A stretch of 64,000 nucleotides of DNA, taken from Rhodococcus sp. 06-462-5. Its GTDB lineage: Bacteria; Actinomycetota; Actinomycetes; Mycobacteriales; Mycobacteriaceae. The notes beneath the pieces are model-generated. The model had not been told where the DNA came from and made no database searches. It worked only from the letters and a program-made list of their open reading frames with translations. The stretch lies in contig NZ_NOYD01000029.1 in assembly GCF_002258315.1 (NCBI RefSeq), positions 168,148-232,147 of the forward strand, given 5' to 3'. The position numbers were made by a program, and so were the translations under genes. This document shows positions 18,667 through 28,002 of the stretch, piece by piece (the stretch's first letter is position 1; each line of letters begins with the position of its first letter).

Positions 18667-18684
18667 CATGGCAGGCTTGCCCAC

Positions 18685-19500
18685 ATGACGAGAATTGCAG
18701 TGATCGGCGGCGGACGGATCGGTGAGGCGTTGATTGCGGGACTCCTCGAGTCCGGCCACGCAGTGCGCGATCTGGTGGTCGCCGAGAAATCGGAGACGCG
18801 CGCCAAGGAAATCGCGAAGGAATTCGGTGTGCTGACCACCACCGTCGGCGACGCATCCGAGGGTGCCGACGTGATCGTGCTGGCGGTCAAGCCGGCCGAC
18901 GTCGAAACGGCACTGACCGAGATCACCAAGATCGAGCTCGACGGCGACCGCGAACAACTCATCGTCTCGCTGGCCGCAGGCGTCCCCACCACCAAGTTCG
19001 AGCCCAAGCTCCCAGCCGGTTTCCCTGTCGTCCGGGTCATGCCCAACACCCCGATGCTCGTGGGGGAGGGCGTCAGCGTGTTGGCACCGGGCAAGTACGC
19101 CCGCGCCGAGCACCTCGAACTCGTGCGCTCGATCCTCTCGGCCGTCGGCAAGGTCGTCGTGGTCAAGGAGAACCAGCTCGACGCCGTGACGGCCGTGTCC
19201 GGCTCCGGTCCGGCCTATTTCTTCCTGGTGGCCGAGGCCATGATCGACGCGGGAGTAGGCCTCGGATTGACCCGCGACGTGGCGTCGGCGCTCGTGGTTC
19301 AGACGATGGTGGGGTCGGGGGCGATGCTCGATCGCTCCGACGAGAGCCCGATCGAGCTCCGGTATGCCGTGACTTCTCCGGGCGGAACCACCGCCGCTGC
19401 GGTGCGTGAATTGGAGAGAAACGGCCTCCGAGCAGCGTTTTTCGATGCACTCGGTGCCGCAAATGCCCGATCCATTGAGATGGGCATCACAGCAGAATAA
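18685..19500 (+). CDS. proC: Pyrroline-5-carboxylate reductase
   Basis: A 271-residue enzyme for the last step of proline synthesis. The N-terminal Rossmann motif is VIGGGRIGEALIAGLLESG (residues 5-23). RVMPNTPMLVGEGV near residue 115 and VSGSGPAYFFLVAEAM near residue 171 are the conserved cofactor and substrate blocks, and SPGGTTAAAVRELE lies near the C-terminus. Length is normal. It sits between the thioesterase and the small HTH gene, as in mycobacteria. Confidence 0.93.
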   Translation: MTRIAVIGGGRIGEALIAGLLESGHAVRDLVVAEKSETRAKEIAKEFGVLTTTVGDASEGADVIVLAVKPADVETALTEITKIELDGDREQLIVSLAAGVPTTKFEPKLPAGFPVVRVMPNTPMLVGEGVSVLAPGKYARAEHLELVRSILSAVGKVVVVKENQLDAVTAVSGSGPAYFFLVAEAMIDAGVGLGLTRDVASALVVQTMVGSGAMLDRSDESPIELRYAVTSPGGTTAAAVRELERNGLRAAFFDALGAANARSIEMGITAE

Positions 19501-19576
19501 AAAATCTTTTCCCCACTCCCGTCGCAGTAACCCCATCTGTCCCTATAGGCTCGGGGGCAGCACGTGCGTGTCTGTT

Positions 19577-19598
19577 CGGCAGGAGGGGAAGCCTGCCG
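19577..19598 (+). other. Small hairpin in the proC-HTH spacer
   Basis: CGGCAGG (19577-19583) and CCTGCCG (19592-19598) form a seven-pair stem with a purine-rich loop AGGGGAAG. It lies in the 127-base gap after proC. It could be a weak terminator or a leader structure for the HTH gene; no T-run follows. Confidence 0.35.
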
Positions 19599-19627
19599 CA
19601 TGAGACGTGCCGGAGGTATGTGGATTG

Positions 19628-19864
19628 ATGGCGTCTATAAACAAGCCGTCCAAGGGTTCGTCCCCGGACGGTCAACCGGCTCTGGCCGGAACGCAGTTCC
19701 TCACGGTCGCCGAAGTGGCGACGCTGATGAGGGTTTCGAAAATGACCGTGTACCGGCTGGTGCACGGCGGAGAATTGCCCGCTGTACGAGTGGGTCGATC
19801 TTTTCGTGTGCACGCCAAGGCGGTCCACGACTATCTCGAGACCTCGTACTTCGACGCAGGCTAG
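19628..19864 (+). CDS. BldC/excisionase-like small HTH DNA-binding protein (Rv0500A-like)
   Basis: A 78-residue protein. After a 23-residue polar N-terminus comes a MerR-type winged HTH: FLTVAEVATLMRVSKMTVYRLVHGGELPAVRVGRSFRVHAKAVHDYL. ATG 19628 has GGAGG 11 bases upstream. It corresponds to the small HTH gene between proC and bS22 in mycobacteria. It is a paralog in fold of the BldC protein encoded at 53578-53793, but has VSKMTVY where BldC has VDPKTVTRW, so DNA specificity should differ. Confidence 0.85.
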   Translation: MASINKPSKGSSPDGQPALAGTQFLTVAEVATLMRVSKMTVYRLVHGGELPAVRVGRSFRVHAKAVHDYLETSYFDAG

Positions 19865-20068
19865 TAGTGCACGTGGGGCCGGTTTCGTAAGTCCTGGTTC
19901 ACACCGGTAGGATTGGCGCTCGTCGTGCCAGCCAGCCGGTGTGCAGCCGTGGGCGAGTACGTGGCCCCAGCGCCAGCTCGGTGACCGCAGCCCAAGGGCT
20001 TGGTTGTCAGGTAGGCGTACGCAAACGGCGTGCGCGAAAACGCTAGAGAAGAACGTGAGGACACCCGC

Positions 20069-20170
20069 ATGGGTTCAGTGATCAAGAAGCGTCGCAAGCG
20101 CATGTCGAAGAAGAAGCACCGCAAGCTGCTTCGTCGTACCCGCGTGCAGCGCAGGAAACTCGGCAAATAA
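20069..20170 (+). CDS. Small ribosomal protein bS22 (33 residues)
   Basis: A 33-codon gene encoding an extremely basic peptide that begins [19 protein letters not shown] and ends RRKLGK. This is the AURKAIP1/COX24-like actinobacterial protein seen in the mycobacterial small subunit and named bS22. GTGAGGA lies about 8-14 bases upstream. Its place directly after the HTH gene matches Rv0500B. It is followed by a clear terminator. Genes this short are often missed by automatic annotation. Confidence 0.93.
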
Positions 20171-20197
20171 GCCTGCCGTCATCTGCTTCACGAGGAA

Positions 20198-20224
20198 GCC
20201 CGTCACCGTCGGTGGCGGGCTTTT
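20198..20224 (+). terminator. Rho-independent terminator after bS22
   Basis: Stem 20198-20207 (GCCCGTCACC) pairs with 20211-20220 (GGTGGCGGGC) apart from one T-G position, with loop GTC and a TTTT tail at 20221-20224. It lies 28 bases after the stop codon. Confidence 0.85.
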
Positions 20225-20314
20225 CCCGTTCGAAGAACGGGCTTTGCTTCTCACCCACGCGGACACCTGCCGATCCAGTAGGCTTTGCAGCGGAACCGAC
20301 GTTGGGGGTGCGCA

Positions 20315-21442
20315 GTGAGTCCGAGCGATCGTGGATCGACTGCGCCCCGAGTGGTCCTCGTGACCGGAGCGAGCCGATTCCTCGGCGGTTACCTCGTCAC
20401 CAGGTTGGCCCAGAATCCCAACATCGAGCGCGTCATCGCCGTCGACGCGGTGTCTCCGAGCAAGGATCTGCTGCGCCGGATGGGTCGCGCGGAATTCGTC
20501 CGCGCCGACATCCGTAATCCGCTGATCGGCAAAGTGATTCGCAATGCAGGCGTCGACACCGTCGTGCACGCAGCGACCGTCGCCAAGCCCCCGAAATCCG
20601 GTGGCCGCGCGACGATGAAAGACCTCAACGTCATCGGCGCGATGCAGCTGTTCGCGGTCTGCCAGAAGTCACCGACCGTCGAGAGGGTGGTACTGCGGTC
20701 GTCCTCCTCGGTGTACGGCTGCAGCGCGAAGGACCCGGTGAAATTCACCGAGGAGATGAGTGCCCGACGCCCCCCGAGCGGTGCGTACGCGCGGGACACG
20801 ATCGACATCGAGGGATACTTGCGCGGCCTGGGCCGTCGACGACCGGACATCGGGGTGTCGATCCTGCGCATGGCACCGCTGATCGGTCCACGACTGAACG
20901 GCACCATCTCGCGGTACATGACTTCACCACTGATCCCCAGCATCGTCGGTCGCGACGCCCGCATGCAGTTGCTGCACGAGGAAGACGCCCTGGCTGCGCT
21001 CGAGCGCGCCACTCTCGGCGGATCGGCAGGAACGTTCAACATCGGAGCCGACGGCACGATCATGCTCTCCCAAGCAATTCGCCGAGCCGGCCGCGTTCAG
21101 GTTCCGGTTCCGTTTCCGCTGTTCAAGAGCGTCGGCCGCGCCCTGATGGGCGGCATGATGCGCGAGTTCACCACCGAGCAACTCGACTACTTCCACTTCG
21201 GCTGCGGACTCGACACCACCCGCATGCGGTCCGTCCTGGATTTCCAGCCGCGGTGGACTACGGTTCAGGCATTCGACGACTTCGTCCGAGGCGCAGCGCT
21301 GCGGCCGGTCATCAGAACCGAATGGGTGGACAGCGTCGAGGATCGACTGGTCTCGGCCGTCGAAACAGGCGCGTCCACCGCGCGTGCACTGGCAGCGCTG
21401 CGTAGTTCGGAACCGGTGCGTACTTCGGGAGGGGACGGGTGA
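20315..21442 (+). CDS. NAD-dependent epimerase/dehydratase-like protein (Rv0501/GalE2-like)
   Basis: A 375-residue extended short-chain dehydrogenase-fold protein. VLVTGASRFLGGYLVTRL gives the GxxxxxG nucleotide site near residue 16, and VHAATVAKPP follows. GTG 20315 is used because GGGGG lies just upstream. The usual YxxxK pair is not intact: Tyr in SGAYARDTID is followed by an Asp where Lys is expected. It may therefore be a non-catalytic or altered-chemistry member. Its stop overlaps the acyltransferase gene by GTGA, suggesting joint action on envelope lipids, as inferred for the mycobacterial pair. Confidence 0.75.
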   Translation: MSPSDRGSTAPRVVLVTGASRFLGGYLVTRLAQNPNIERVIAVDAVSPSKDLLRRMGRAEFVRADIRNPLIGKVIRNAGVDTVVHAATVAKPPKSGGRATMKDLNVIGAMQLFAVCQKSPTVERVVLRSSSSVYGCSAKDPVKFTEEMSARRPPSGAYARDTIDIEGYLRGLGRRRPDIGVSILRMAPLIGPRLNGTISRYMTSPLIPSIVGRDARMQLLHEEDALAALERATLGGSAGTFNIGADGTIMLSQAIRRAGRVQVPVPFPLFKSVGRALMGGMMREFTTEQLDYFHFGCGLDTTRMRSVLDFQPRWTTVQAFDDFVRGAALRPVIRTEWVDSVEDRLVSAVETGASTARALAALRSSEPVRTSGGDG

Positions 21443-22488
21443 GCGAAGTGGCCAAAGTGATTCCATTGCACGGCGGCACGTCCGGCCGCTCGGCCCGAGC
21501 AGCTGCGGGCTCGCGTGAACGGCACCCGTCCTCCTACGCCGATCCTCGCGAGCCGACCCCGTTGCTGGACCCGGCACCGGCCGAGGCGTCGGCCGTGACG
21601 CCGTCGATCCCGACTCCGCTGCTGTCGATGATCGACGACACCAAGTCCACGATCGTCGATCAGATCTCCTCTGTCGCCGAGTTCGTTCGCAGGCGGCTGG
21701 CCGGTGACTACAGCGTCGACGAGTTCGGCTACGACCCGCACTTCGCCGACGCCGTCTGGCTTCCGTTGTTGCGGCCGCTGTTCGACAAGTGGTTCCGTGT
21801 CGAGGTCAAGGGCATCGAGAACATCCCGTCCGTCGGCGGCGCGCTCGTCGTCGCCAACCATGCGGGCGTGGTGCCCGTCGATGCCCTGATGGCGTCGGTC
21901 GCGGTGCGCGATCACCACCCGGCGCACCGCCCTCTGCGAATGTTGGCCGCCGACATGGCATTCGAGATGCCCGGCGTCGGCACGATCGCACGCAAGGCAG
22001 GGCACACGCTGGCGTGCAACCCCGACGCCGAGCGTCTGCTGCGTACCGGCGAGGTCGCTGCGGTGTTCCCCGAGGGGTTCAAGGGCATCGGCAAACCGTT
22101 CAGTGAGCGCTACAAGTTGCAGCGATTCGGTCGCGGCGGATTCGTCTCGGCTGCGCTGCGGACGGGCGTGCCGATCATCCCGTGCTCCATCGTCGGCTCG
22201 GAGGAGATCTACCCCAAGATCGGCGACATCGCACCACTGGCCCGACTGATGGGCATGCCGTACTTTCCGGTCACACCGTTCTTCCCGCACCTCGGCCCGC
22301 TGGGTCTGATCCCGATGCCGTCCAAGTGGTACATCGAGTTCGGCAAACCGATCCCCACCGATGGATACGACTCCACCGCGTTCGAGGATCCGATGGTGCT
22401 GTTCGAGTTGACCGACCATGTCCGCGAAACCATTCAGCACACGCTGTATCGACTGCTGGCCAAGAGGCGCAACGTCTTCCTGGGGTGA
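21439..22488 (+). CDS. PlsC-like phospholipid/glycerol acyltransferase (Rv0502-like)
   Basis: A 349-residue protein with about 90 residues of low-complexity N-terminus, then an acyltransferase domain. ANHAGVVPVDALM near residue 140 carries the catalytic histidine. The spacing to Asp is six residues, longer than the classical HX4D, as I recall for this actinobacterial subfamily. AVFPEGFKGIGKPF near residue 212 is the second motif. It probably acylates a glycerol- or phosphate-linked lipid at the membrane. GTG 21439 overlaps the upstream gene. Confidence 0.8.
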   Translation: MSEVAKVIPLHGGTSGRSARAAAGSRERHPSSYADPREPTPLLDPAPAEASAVTPSIPTPLLSMIDDTKSTIVDQISSVAEFVRRRLAGDYSVDEFGYDPHFADAVWLPLLRPLFDKWFRVEVKGIENIPSVGGALVVANHAGVVPVDALMASVAVRDHHPAHRPLRMLAADMAFEMPGVGTIARKAGHTLACNPDAERLLRTGEVAAVFPEGFKGIGKPFSERYKLQRFGRGGFVSAALRTGVPIIPCSIVGSEEIYPKIGDIAPLARLMGMPYFPVTPFFPHLGPLGLIPMPSKWYIEFGKPIPTDGYDSTAFEDPMVLFELTDHVRETIQHTLYRLLAKRRNVFLG

Positions 22489-22510
22489 ACCCGCGGGTTA
22501 TCCTGTGCCC

Positions 22511-22999
22511 GTGCACATTCGAGACACCATCATCGACGACCTGCCCGAAATTCTCGACATCCACAACGATGCGGTCGCCAACACCACCGCCATCTGGGAC
22601 GAAGAACAGGTCGATCTCGCCGATCGCACAGCCTGGTTCGAGGGCCGGATCGCCGCCGGATATCCGGTACTCACCGCAGAGGTCGACGGCCGGGTGGCCG
22701 GCTACGCGTCGTACGGACAGTGGCGGGTCAAGAGCGGCTACCGGCACTCGGTGGAACACTCGGTGTACATCCACCGGGACTTCTACCGACGTGGGCTGGC
22801 CAGCGCCCTGCTGAGCGAGTTGATCGAGCGAGCCGAGGCAAGCGACATTCACGTGCTGGTCGGGTTCATCGAATCCGAGAACACCACGTCGATCGCACTG
22901 CACGAGAAACTCGGATTCGTCACCGTCGGACAGATGCCGCAGGTGGGCGTCAAGTTCGGTCGGTGGCTGGACCTGACGCTGATGCAGCTCACGCTCTGA
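22511..22999 (+). CDS. GNAT N-acetyltransferase, phosphinothricin acetyltransferase-like
   Basis: A 162-residue GNAT protein. It begins HIRDTIIDDLPEILDIHNDAVANTTAIWDE, typical of the Pat/YncA group, and has the acetyl-CoA loop RRGLASALLSELI near residue 97 followed by NTTSIALHEKLGFVTVG. GTG 22511 is the natural start after the upstream stop. YncA-type enzymes acetylate methionine sulfoximine/sulfone and phosphinothricin. That substrate is inferred from family only. Confidence 0.8.
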   Translation: MHIRDTIIDDLPEILDIHNDAVANTTAIWDEEQVDLADRTAWFEGRIAAGYPVLTAEVDGRVAGYASYGQWRVKSGYRHSVEHSVYIHRDFYRRGLASALLSELIERAEASDIHVLVGFIESENTTSIALHEKLGFVTVGQMPQVGVKFGRWLDLTLMQLTL

Positions 23000-23015
23000 T
23001 CGCCGTCCGGATGGA

Positions 23016-24002
23016 TCAGGCCTTGCGACGGCCGATCACCGCGGCCAGCCCGCCGCCCACAGCGCCCAAGGCCAACGCCGTGGGCACACCGATCTTGGCG
23101 GCCTTGCGTCCGGTGCGGTAGTCGCGGATCTCCCAACCCCGGTTCTTGGCCAGCTCACGCAGGTCGGTATCGGGGTTGATCGCCACGGCGGTGCCGACCA
23201 GCGAGAGCATCGGCACGTCGTTGTGGCTGTCCGAATATGCGGTGCAGCGCTTGAGGTTGAGACCTTCGCGCACCGCCAGCGAGCGCACCGCGTGCGCCTT
23301 GCCGATACCGTGCAGGATGTCGCCGACGAGCCGGCCGGTGAACACCCCGTCCTTGCTCTCGGCGACGGTTCCGAGGGCCCCGGTCAAGCCCAGACGCTTG
23401 GCGATGATCTGGGCCAGTTCGAGGGGAGTGGCCGTGACCAGCCAAACCTGCTGACCGGCGTCGAGGTGCATCTGAGCGAGCGCCCGGGTGCCGGCCCAGA
23501 TCTTGTCGGCGATCATCTCGTCGTAGATCTCCTCGCCGAGCCGGGTCAGCTCCGAGGTGGGACGGCCGGTGATGAACGAGAGCGCCTTCTCTCGTCCGCT
23601 CGCCACGTCCTCGCTGTTCTCCTTGCCGCTGACCCTGAATTTGACCTGCTGCCAAGCGAATTGGGCCAGATCGCCGCTGGTGAAGTATTTGCGGGCGGCC
23701 AGCCCGCGAGCGAAGTGGATGATCGACGCGCCCTGCACCATCGTGTTGTCCACGTCGAAGAAGGCAGCAGCCGTCAGGTCTCGCGGAACGGCACCCTCGG
23801 ACTCGATCTGCAACGCCAGAGCCGCATCGGCACTGGCCTGGCCGGCCACGTTGGCGCGGACCTCGGCGTCGGTCGGACCGAACGGATTGCGAATCCTGCG
23901 GATGCGGCGCTTGAACTGCTTGTCCTCGCGCGGATCGTTGGTATCGACCATGTCGATGTCGGGCGTGTTCTCGATCGGCAGGTCTGTTCCCCCGTCACTC
24001 AC
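23016..24002 (-). CDS. HAD-family phosphatase, SerB1-like
   Basis: A 328-residue HAD-IB hydrolase. Motif I is [13 protein letters not shown] near residue 84, motif II the Thr in LVTATPLE near 182, and motif [14 protein letters not shown] near 256. GTG 24002 has GGGAGG upstream. About 75 N-terminal residues precede the HAD core and the extreme C-terminus has a short hydrophobic helix ([15 protein letters not shown]). Mycobacterial SerB1 has the same position, but the strict phosphoserine phosphatase role is not shown by sequence; related proteins act on other phosphates. Confidence 0.8.
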   Translation of the reverse strand: MSDGGTDLPIENTPDIDMVDTNDPREDKQFKRRIRRIRNPFGPTDAEVRANVAGQASADAALALQIESEGAVPRDLTAAAFFDVDNTMVQGASIIHFARGLAARKYFTSGDLAQFAWQQVKFRVSGKENSEDVASGREKALSFITGRPTSELTRLGEEIYDEMIADKIWAGTRALAQMHLDAGQQVWLVTATPLELAQIIAKRLGLTGALGTVAESKDGVFTGRLVGDILHGIGKAHAVRSLAVREGLNLKRCTAYSDSHNDVPMLSLVGTAVAINPDTDLRELAKNRGWEIRDYRTGRKAAKIGVPTALALGAVGGGLAAVIGRRKA

Positions 24003-24157
24003 TTACGTCCACCTCCCAGTCGAGTCGCTCGCCCCAAGCCTAGTCGGGGTTGCCCGAACGACAGGCGAAGGGCAGCACTGCACGCCTGTGGTTCGGCCCC
24101 TGATCGGACCGGGCAGTGTGACCTTCGTCTCCACTGCCGCCGTGTCACAGTGGAGGC

Positions 24158-24439
24158 ATGCAGACGACTCCCACCGGCGTGGCTCTTCTCACCCGCGCAG
24201 GCTGCCATTCCTGCACGCACGCATTCGAGGTGTTGAGCGAGGTGTGCCGCGAATTCGACCTGGCCATAACCGTCGTCGACGTCGACGAGGCGGCAGCGGA
24301 ATCGCCTGACCTGCGTGCGGAGTACGGGGATCGGGTGCCCGTGGTGCTTCTCGACGGCATCGAACACAGTTACTGGGAGGTAGACGTGCCGCGGTTGCGG
24401 GCCGATCTCACCCGTGCAGGGCACCCTAAGAACGTGTGA
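24158..24439 (+). CDS. Glutaredoxin-like thiol protein
   Basis: A 93-residue thioredoxin-fold protein with the active site RAGCHSCTHA at residues 13-22 (CxxC) and the cis-proline in RVPVVLLDG near 66. It is divergent from serB1 across a 155-base gap and precedes rex-hemA, like the mycobacterial gene Rv0508. In a mycothiol organism it may reduce disulfides or mixed disulfides, which is inference. Confidence 0.85.
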   Translation: MQTTPTGVALLTRAGCHSCTHAFEVLSEVCREFDLAITVVDVDEAAAESPDLRAEYGDRVPVVLLDGIEHSYWEVDVPRLRADLTRAGHPKNV

Positions 24440-24479
24440 TTGCTCTCGCGTGTGCAGGTGAGGGCCGGTGTGCGCAACT

Positions 24480-24497
24480 TTGTTCATTCGTTCACAA
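24480..24497. promoter_or_regulatory. Candidate Rex operator upstream of rex
   Basis: TTGTTCATTCGTTCACAA has the right half-site GTTCACAA of the known Rex operator, which is close to TTGTGAACGCGTTCACAA, and a weaker left half TTGTTCA. It lies about 100 bases before rex, fitting the NADH-relieved autorepression known for actinobacterial Rex. Confidence 0.5.
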
Positions 24498-24595
24498 GCA
24501 GTTACCGTGGTGTGAACAGCGTCCGTGAAATAGACACGAACGCAGGATCAGCGTGAAGACCGGCATCGACGCCGTTCGGACGAGGAGCCCCAGAC

Positions 24596-25456
24596 GTGAC
24601 CGAAGAGCGCCCGTCGCCCAGCGGCGTAGAGCGGGTCATCCCTCAGGCTACGGTCACCCGTCTGGCGACGTACCTGCGGGTCCTCTCGATCCTCGCAGAC
24701 GAGGGCGTTCTCATCGTCTCCAGTGAAGAACTGGCCACCGCAGCAGGCGTCGGATCGGCCAAACTGCGCAAGGATCTCTCCTTTCTCGGCCCCAACGGCG
24801 TTCGCGGAGTCGGCTACGACGTCGCCCGTCTCCGCGCGAAAATCGACAGCGCACTCGGACTCGATCGCGGCCATCGTGTCGTCCTGGCCGGAGTCGGCAA
24901 CCTCGGGCAGGCGCTGGCCGGCTACGGCGGATTCGCTCGACGCGGCTTCACGATGGTCGGACTGTTCGACAGCGACCCGGCGCGGGTGGGCACCGACATC
25001 GACGGCCTCACCGTGCGGCACGTCGACGAACTCGTCGCCGCCTGCCGTGAACTCGAAGCCACCATCGGCGTCATCGCCACCCCCGACGAGGCCGTGCACA
25101 GCGTCGCCGAGCAGCTCGTCGCGGGCGGCGTCGAATGCATCCTGAGCTTCTCGCCGATGGTTCTCGACGTCCCCGAGCACGTCGAGGTGCGGCGCGTGGA
25201 CCTGGCGGTGGAGATGCAGGTGCTCTCCTTCAACAGCTCGCGCAACGTGTCCGGACCGACCGACATCGCCGGCCCCGCCATCGTCGCCGCGCCGCGGCCG
25301 CAACCGGTATCGCCGCCCCCGCTCTCGTCGTCACCGCTCTCGTCGTCACCGCTCACGTCCACGGCACGCCTCGGCCGCAGTCACGGCCCGCGTATCGCCG
25401 GCAATCCAAGCCCAGTCAACAGTTCGACAAGAAACGGATCGGTGATTGCACCGTGA
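24596..25456 (+). CDS. rex: Redox-sensing transcriptional repressor Rex
   Basis: A 286-residue NADH/NAD+ sensor. The N-terminal winged helix covers [11 protein letters not shown] to [23 protein letters not shown] (residues 15-75). The Rossmann domain follows with [15 protein letters not shown] near residue 101 and [15 protein letters not shown] near 160. About 65 extra C-terminal residues form a Pro/Ser-rich tail with direct sequence repeats ([11 protein letters not shown]). Typical Rex proteins end near 210-230, so the tail is unusual. The stop overlaps hemA by GTGA, tying heme synthesis to redox state. Confidence 0.92.
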   Translation: MTEERPSPSGVERVIPQATVTRLATYLRVLSILADEGVLIVSSEELATAAGVGSAKLRKDLSFLGPNGVRGVGYDVARLRAKIDSALGLDRGHRVVLAGVGNLGQALAGYGGFARRGFTMVGLFDSDPARVGTDIDGLTVRHVDELVAACRELEATIGVIATPDEAVHSVAEQLVAGGVECILSFSPMVLDVPEHVEVRRVDLAVEMQVLSFNSSRNVSGPTDIAGPAIVAAPRPQPVSPPPLSSSPLSSSPLTSTARLGRSHGPRIAGNPSPVNSSTRNGSVIAP

Positions 25457-26865
25457 GTGTCCTTCTCGTCGGGATTTCGCACCGTAGCGCTCCCGTCGCA
25501 GTCCTCGAGCGTGTCGCCATCACGGACACCGACCGCCCGAAACTGACCGACAAGCTCATGGCCAGCGGAAGCATTTCCGAGGTCATGGTGGTGTCCACGT
25601 GCAATCGCGTCGAGATCTACGCCGTCGTCGACGCCTTCCACGGCGCATTGACCGCCGTCGGCGAAGTTCTCGGTGAACACTCCGGGCTCGAGATCGCGGA
25701 CCTGACCAAGCACGCCTACGTCCGCTACAGCGAGGCCGCCGTCGAGCACCTCTTCGCCGTGGCCAGTGGCCTCGACTCGATGGTCATCGGCGAGCAGCAG
25801 ATCCTCGGCCAGATCCGTTCGGCCTACGCCGCCTCGGACGGGCAGCAGGCCTCGGGCCGTGTCATGCACGAACTGGCTCAGCAGGCCCTGCGCGTGGGCA
25901 AGCGTGTCCACAGCGAAACCGGAATCGACGCCGCCGGAGCCTCGGTGGTCTCGGTCGCCCTCGACCGCGCCGCCGAGAAGTTCGACGGTTCCCTCGCCGG
26001 CCGCAAGGCCGTCGTCCTCGGAGCCGGAGCGATGGGCGGCCTCGCCGTCGCCCACCTCGGCCGCGCAGGCATCGGCGCGCTGACCGTCGTCAACCGCACC
26101 CGCGAGCGAGCCGACCACCTGGCCGAGAACGCCGTCTCCAACGGGATCACGGCAACCTCGGTCGCCATCGAGGACCTGGCCGACGCAGTCGCCGAGGCCG
26201 ACATCCTCCTCACCTGTACCGGAGCGGTGGGGGCCGTGGTCTCCATCGCCGACGCCCACCTCGCGCTCGCCCGCCGCGGCTCCGATCGACCGTTGGTGAT
26301 CTGCGACCTCGGTCTGCCGCGCGACGTCGACGCCGCGGTGTCGGGTCTGCCGGGCGTCACCGTCTTCGACATGGAGTCCCTGCAGCGCGATCCTGCTGCC
26401 GGTGCCGCGGCGAACGACGCGTCGGCGGCTCGCGAGATCGTCTCGAGTGAACTCTCGGGTTACCTTGCCGGACAACGACTTGCCGAGGTCACCCCCACCG
26501 TCACGGCGCTGCGTCAGCGTGCTGCCGAGGTGGTCGAGGGAGAGCTGCTGCGTCTCGAATCGCGGCTGCCCGGGCTCGACTCGCCGCAGCGCGACGAGGT
26601 GGCGCGCACCGTGCGTCGCGTCGTGGACAAGCTGCTGCATTCGCCCACCGTGCGCGTCAAGCAGCTCGCCAGCACGCCGGGTGGGGACTCCTACGCCGCT
26701 GCGTTGCGGGAGTTGTTCGAGCTGAGCCCCGGCTCGGTCGACGCGGTCGCCACGCCGATGGAGATCGGCTCGCTGGAACTGGTGGACGATTTCACCGCCA
26801 GCCGCACCGATCTGCGCTCGGACTCCTACCCCGGCGGAACCACCGGTCAGGAGCGTGCCGAATGA
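25453..26865 (+). CDS. hemA: Glutamyl-tRNA reductase
   Basis: A 470-residue enzyme that reduces Glu-tRNA(Glu) to glutamate-1-semialdehyde, the first step of C5-pathway heme synthesis. The catalytic Cys is in [14 protein letters not shown] near residues 49-60. [21 protein letters not shown] near 106, the NADPH loop [14 protein letters not shown] near 192 and the C-terminal dimerisation helices are all present. GTG 25453 is chosen because of the overlap with rex; a longer upstream frame lies inside rex. Confidence 0.95.
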   Translation: MSVLLVGISHRSAPVAVLERVAITDTDRPKLTDKLMASGSISEVMVVSTCNRVEIYAVVDAFHGALTAVGEVLGEHSGLEIADLTKHAYVRYSEAAVEHLFAVASGLDSMVIGEQQILGQIRSAYAASDGQQASGRVMHELAQQALRVGKRVHSETGIDAAGASVVSVALDRAAEKFDGSLAGRKAVVLGAGAMGGLAVAHLGRAGIGALTVVNRTRERADHLAENAVSNGITATSVAIEDLADAVAEADILLTCTGAVGAVVSIADAHLALARRGSDRPLVICDLGLPRDVDAAVSGLPGVTVFDMESLQRDPAAGAAANDASAAREIVSSELSGYLAGQRLAEVTPTVTALRQRAAEVVEGELLRLESRLPGLDSPQRDEVARTVRRVVDKLLHSPTVRVKQLASTPGGDSYAAALRELFELSPGSVDAVATPMEIGSLELVDDFTASRTDLRSDSYPGGTTGQERAE

Positions 26866-27839
26866 CCGGCATCGTCAAGATCGGTACTCGCGGAAGCCTT
26901 CTCGCGACCACCCAGGCCGACACGGTTCGGGTGGCCCTCGCGGCAGCCGGAGTCGAAGCGGAACTGGTGATCGTCAAGACCGCAGGCGACCTGTCCGCTG
27001 CTCCCGTGCAGACGATCGGCGTCGGTGTCTTCACCGCGGCGCTGCGTGAGGCGCTGGCCGACGGCACCGTCGACATCGCCGTGCACTCGTACAAGGATCT
27101 GCCGACAGCGGCCGACGAACGGTTCACCATCGCCGCCATCCCCGCTCGCGAGGATCCGCGCGATGCCCTGGTCGCCCGCGACGGACTGGTACTCGGTGAG
27201 TTGCCTGCCGACGCGAAGGTCGGCACGTCCGCACCCCGCCGTATCGCTCAATTGCGGGCTCTCGGACAGGGATTGGACGTTCTGCCGTTGCGCGGCAACC
27301 TCGACACGCGGATCGGGAAGGTGGCGTCGGGTGAGCTCGACGCCGTCATCGTCGCCCGCGCCGGACTGTCCCGTATCGGCCGACTCGACGTCGTCACCGA
27401 GGCGCTCGACCCGGTTCAGCTGCTCCCGGCACCGGCCCAGGGTGCGCTCGCCGTCGAATGCCGCGTCGAGGACACCGATCTCGCGGCGGCCATCGCCACC
27501 CTCGACGACGCACACTCACGCGCCGCGGTGGCAGCCGAACGCGGACTGCTCGCCGAACTCGAAGCCGGCTGCACCGCTCCGGTCGGTGCGATCGCAGAGG
27601 TGGTCGAATCCATCGACGAGGACGGCCGAATCTTCGACGAACTGTCCTTGCGGGGCTGCGTCGCCGCCATCGACGGCAGTGACACCATCCGGGCGTCGAT
27701 CGTCGGATCACCCGATCGCGCCGAGGAGCTGGGCCGGGAATTGGCCCGCGAACTGCTCGATCTCGGTGCGCGCGAACTGGTTTCGATCACCGAACCGGCA
27801 CAGGCCGGTTCTCCGGCACAGGGTGGATCTCATGTCTAG
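26862..27839 (+). CDS. hemC: Porphobilinogen deaminase (hydroxymethylbilane synthase)
   Basis: A 325-residue enzyme that assembles four porphobilinogens. [15 protein letters not shown] opens the protein. VHSYKDLPT near residue 77 holds catalytic residues, RRIAQLRAL near 127 and [11 protein letters not shown] near 146 bind the product chain, and the dipyrromethane cofactor Cys is in [11 protein letters not shown] near 237. ATG 26862 overlaps hemA by ATGA. The final 20 residues are an Ala/Gly-rich extension. Confidence 0.95.
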   Translation: MTGIVKIGTRGSLLATTQADTVRVALAAAGVEAELVIVKTAGDLSAAPVQTIGVGVFTAALREALADGTVDIAVHSYKDLPTAADERFTIAAIPAREDPRDALVARDGLVLGELPADAKVGTSAPRRIAQLRALGQGLDVLPLRGNLDTRIGKVASGELDAVIVARAGLSRIGRLDVVTEALDPVQLLPAPAQGALAVECRVEDTDLAAAIATLDDAHSRAAVAAERGLLAELEAGCTAPVGAIAEVVESIDEDGRIFDELSLRGCVAAIDGSDTIRASIVGSPDRAEELGRELARELLDLGARELVSITEPAQAGSPAQGGSHV

Positions 27840-28002
27840 GGCCATAACGGCACCCGTCCGCGGACGCGCCAAACGCAAGGCGACCCGTCCCGTGGTGCGA
27901 AGAGAGTCGATCGCCACCGCTCGACTGATTCCGAAACGGGGCACCGCAACCCCGATTGAACTGCAGTACCCACACAAGACAGCACTGGAGAACAACCGAT
28001 GA
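27832..28002 (+). CDS. Possible small basic protein between hemC and hemD
   Basis: A 56-codon frame fills the whole 159-base gap between hemC and hemD. ATG 27832 overlaps the hemC stop by eight bases and its stop overlaps the hemD start by ATGA. The peptide is arginine/lysine-rich ([18 protein letters not shown]) and otherwise featureless. I do not recognise it. It may be a coupling leader with no stable product, or chance, because GC-rich DNA often leaves one frame open. Confidence 0.3.
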   Translation: MSRAITAPVRGRAKRKATRPVVRRESIATARLIPKRGTATPIELQYPHKTALENNR

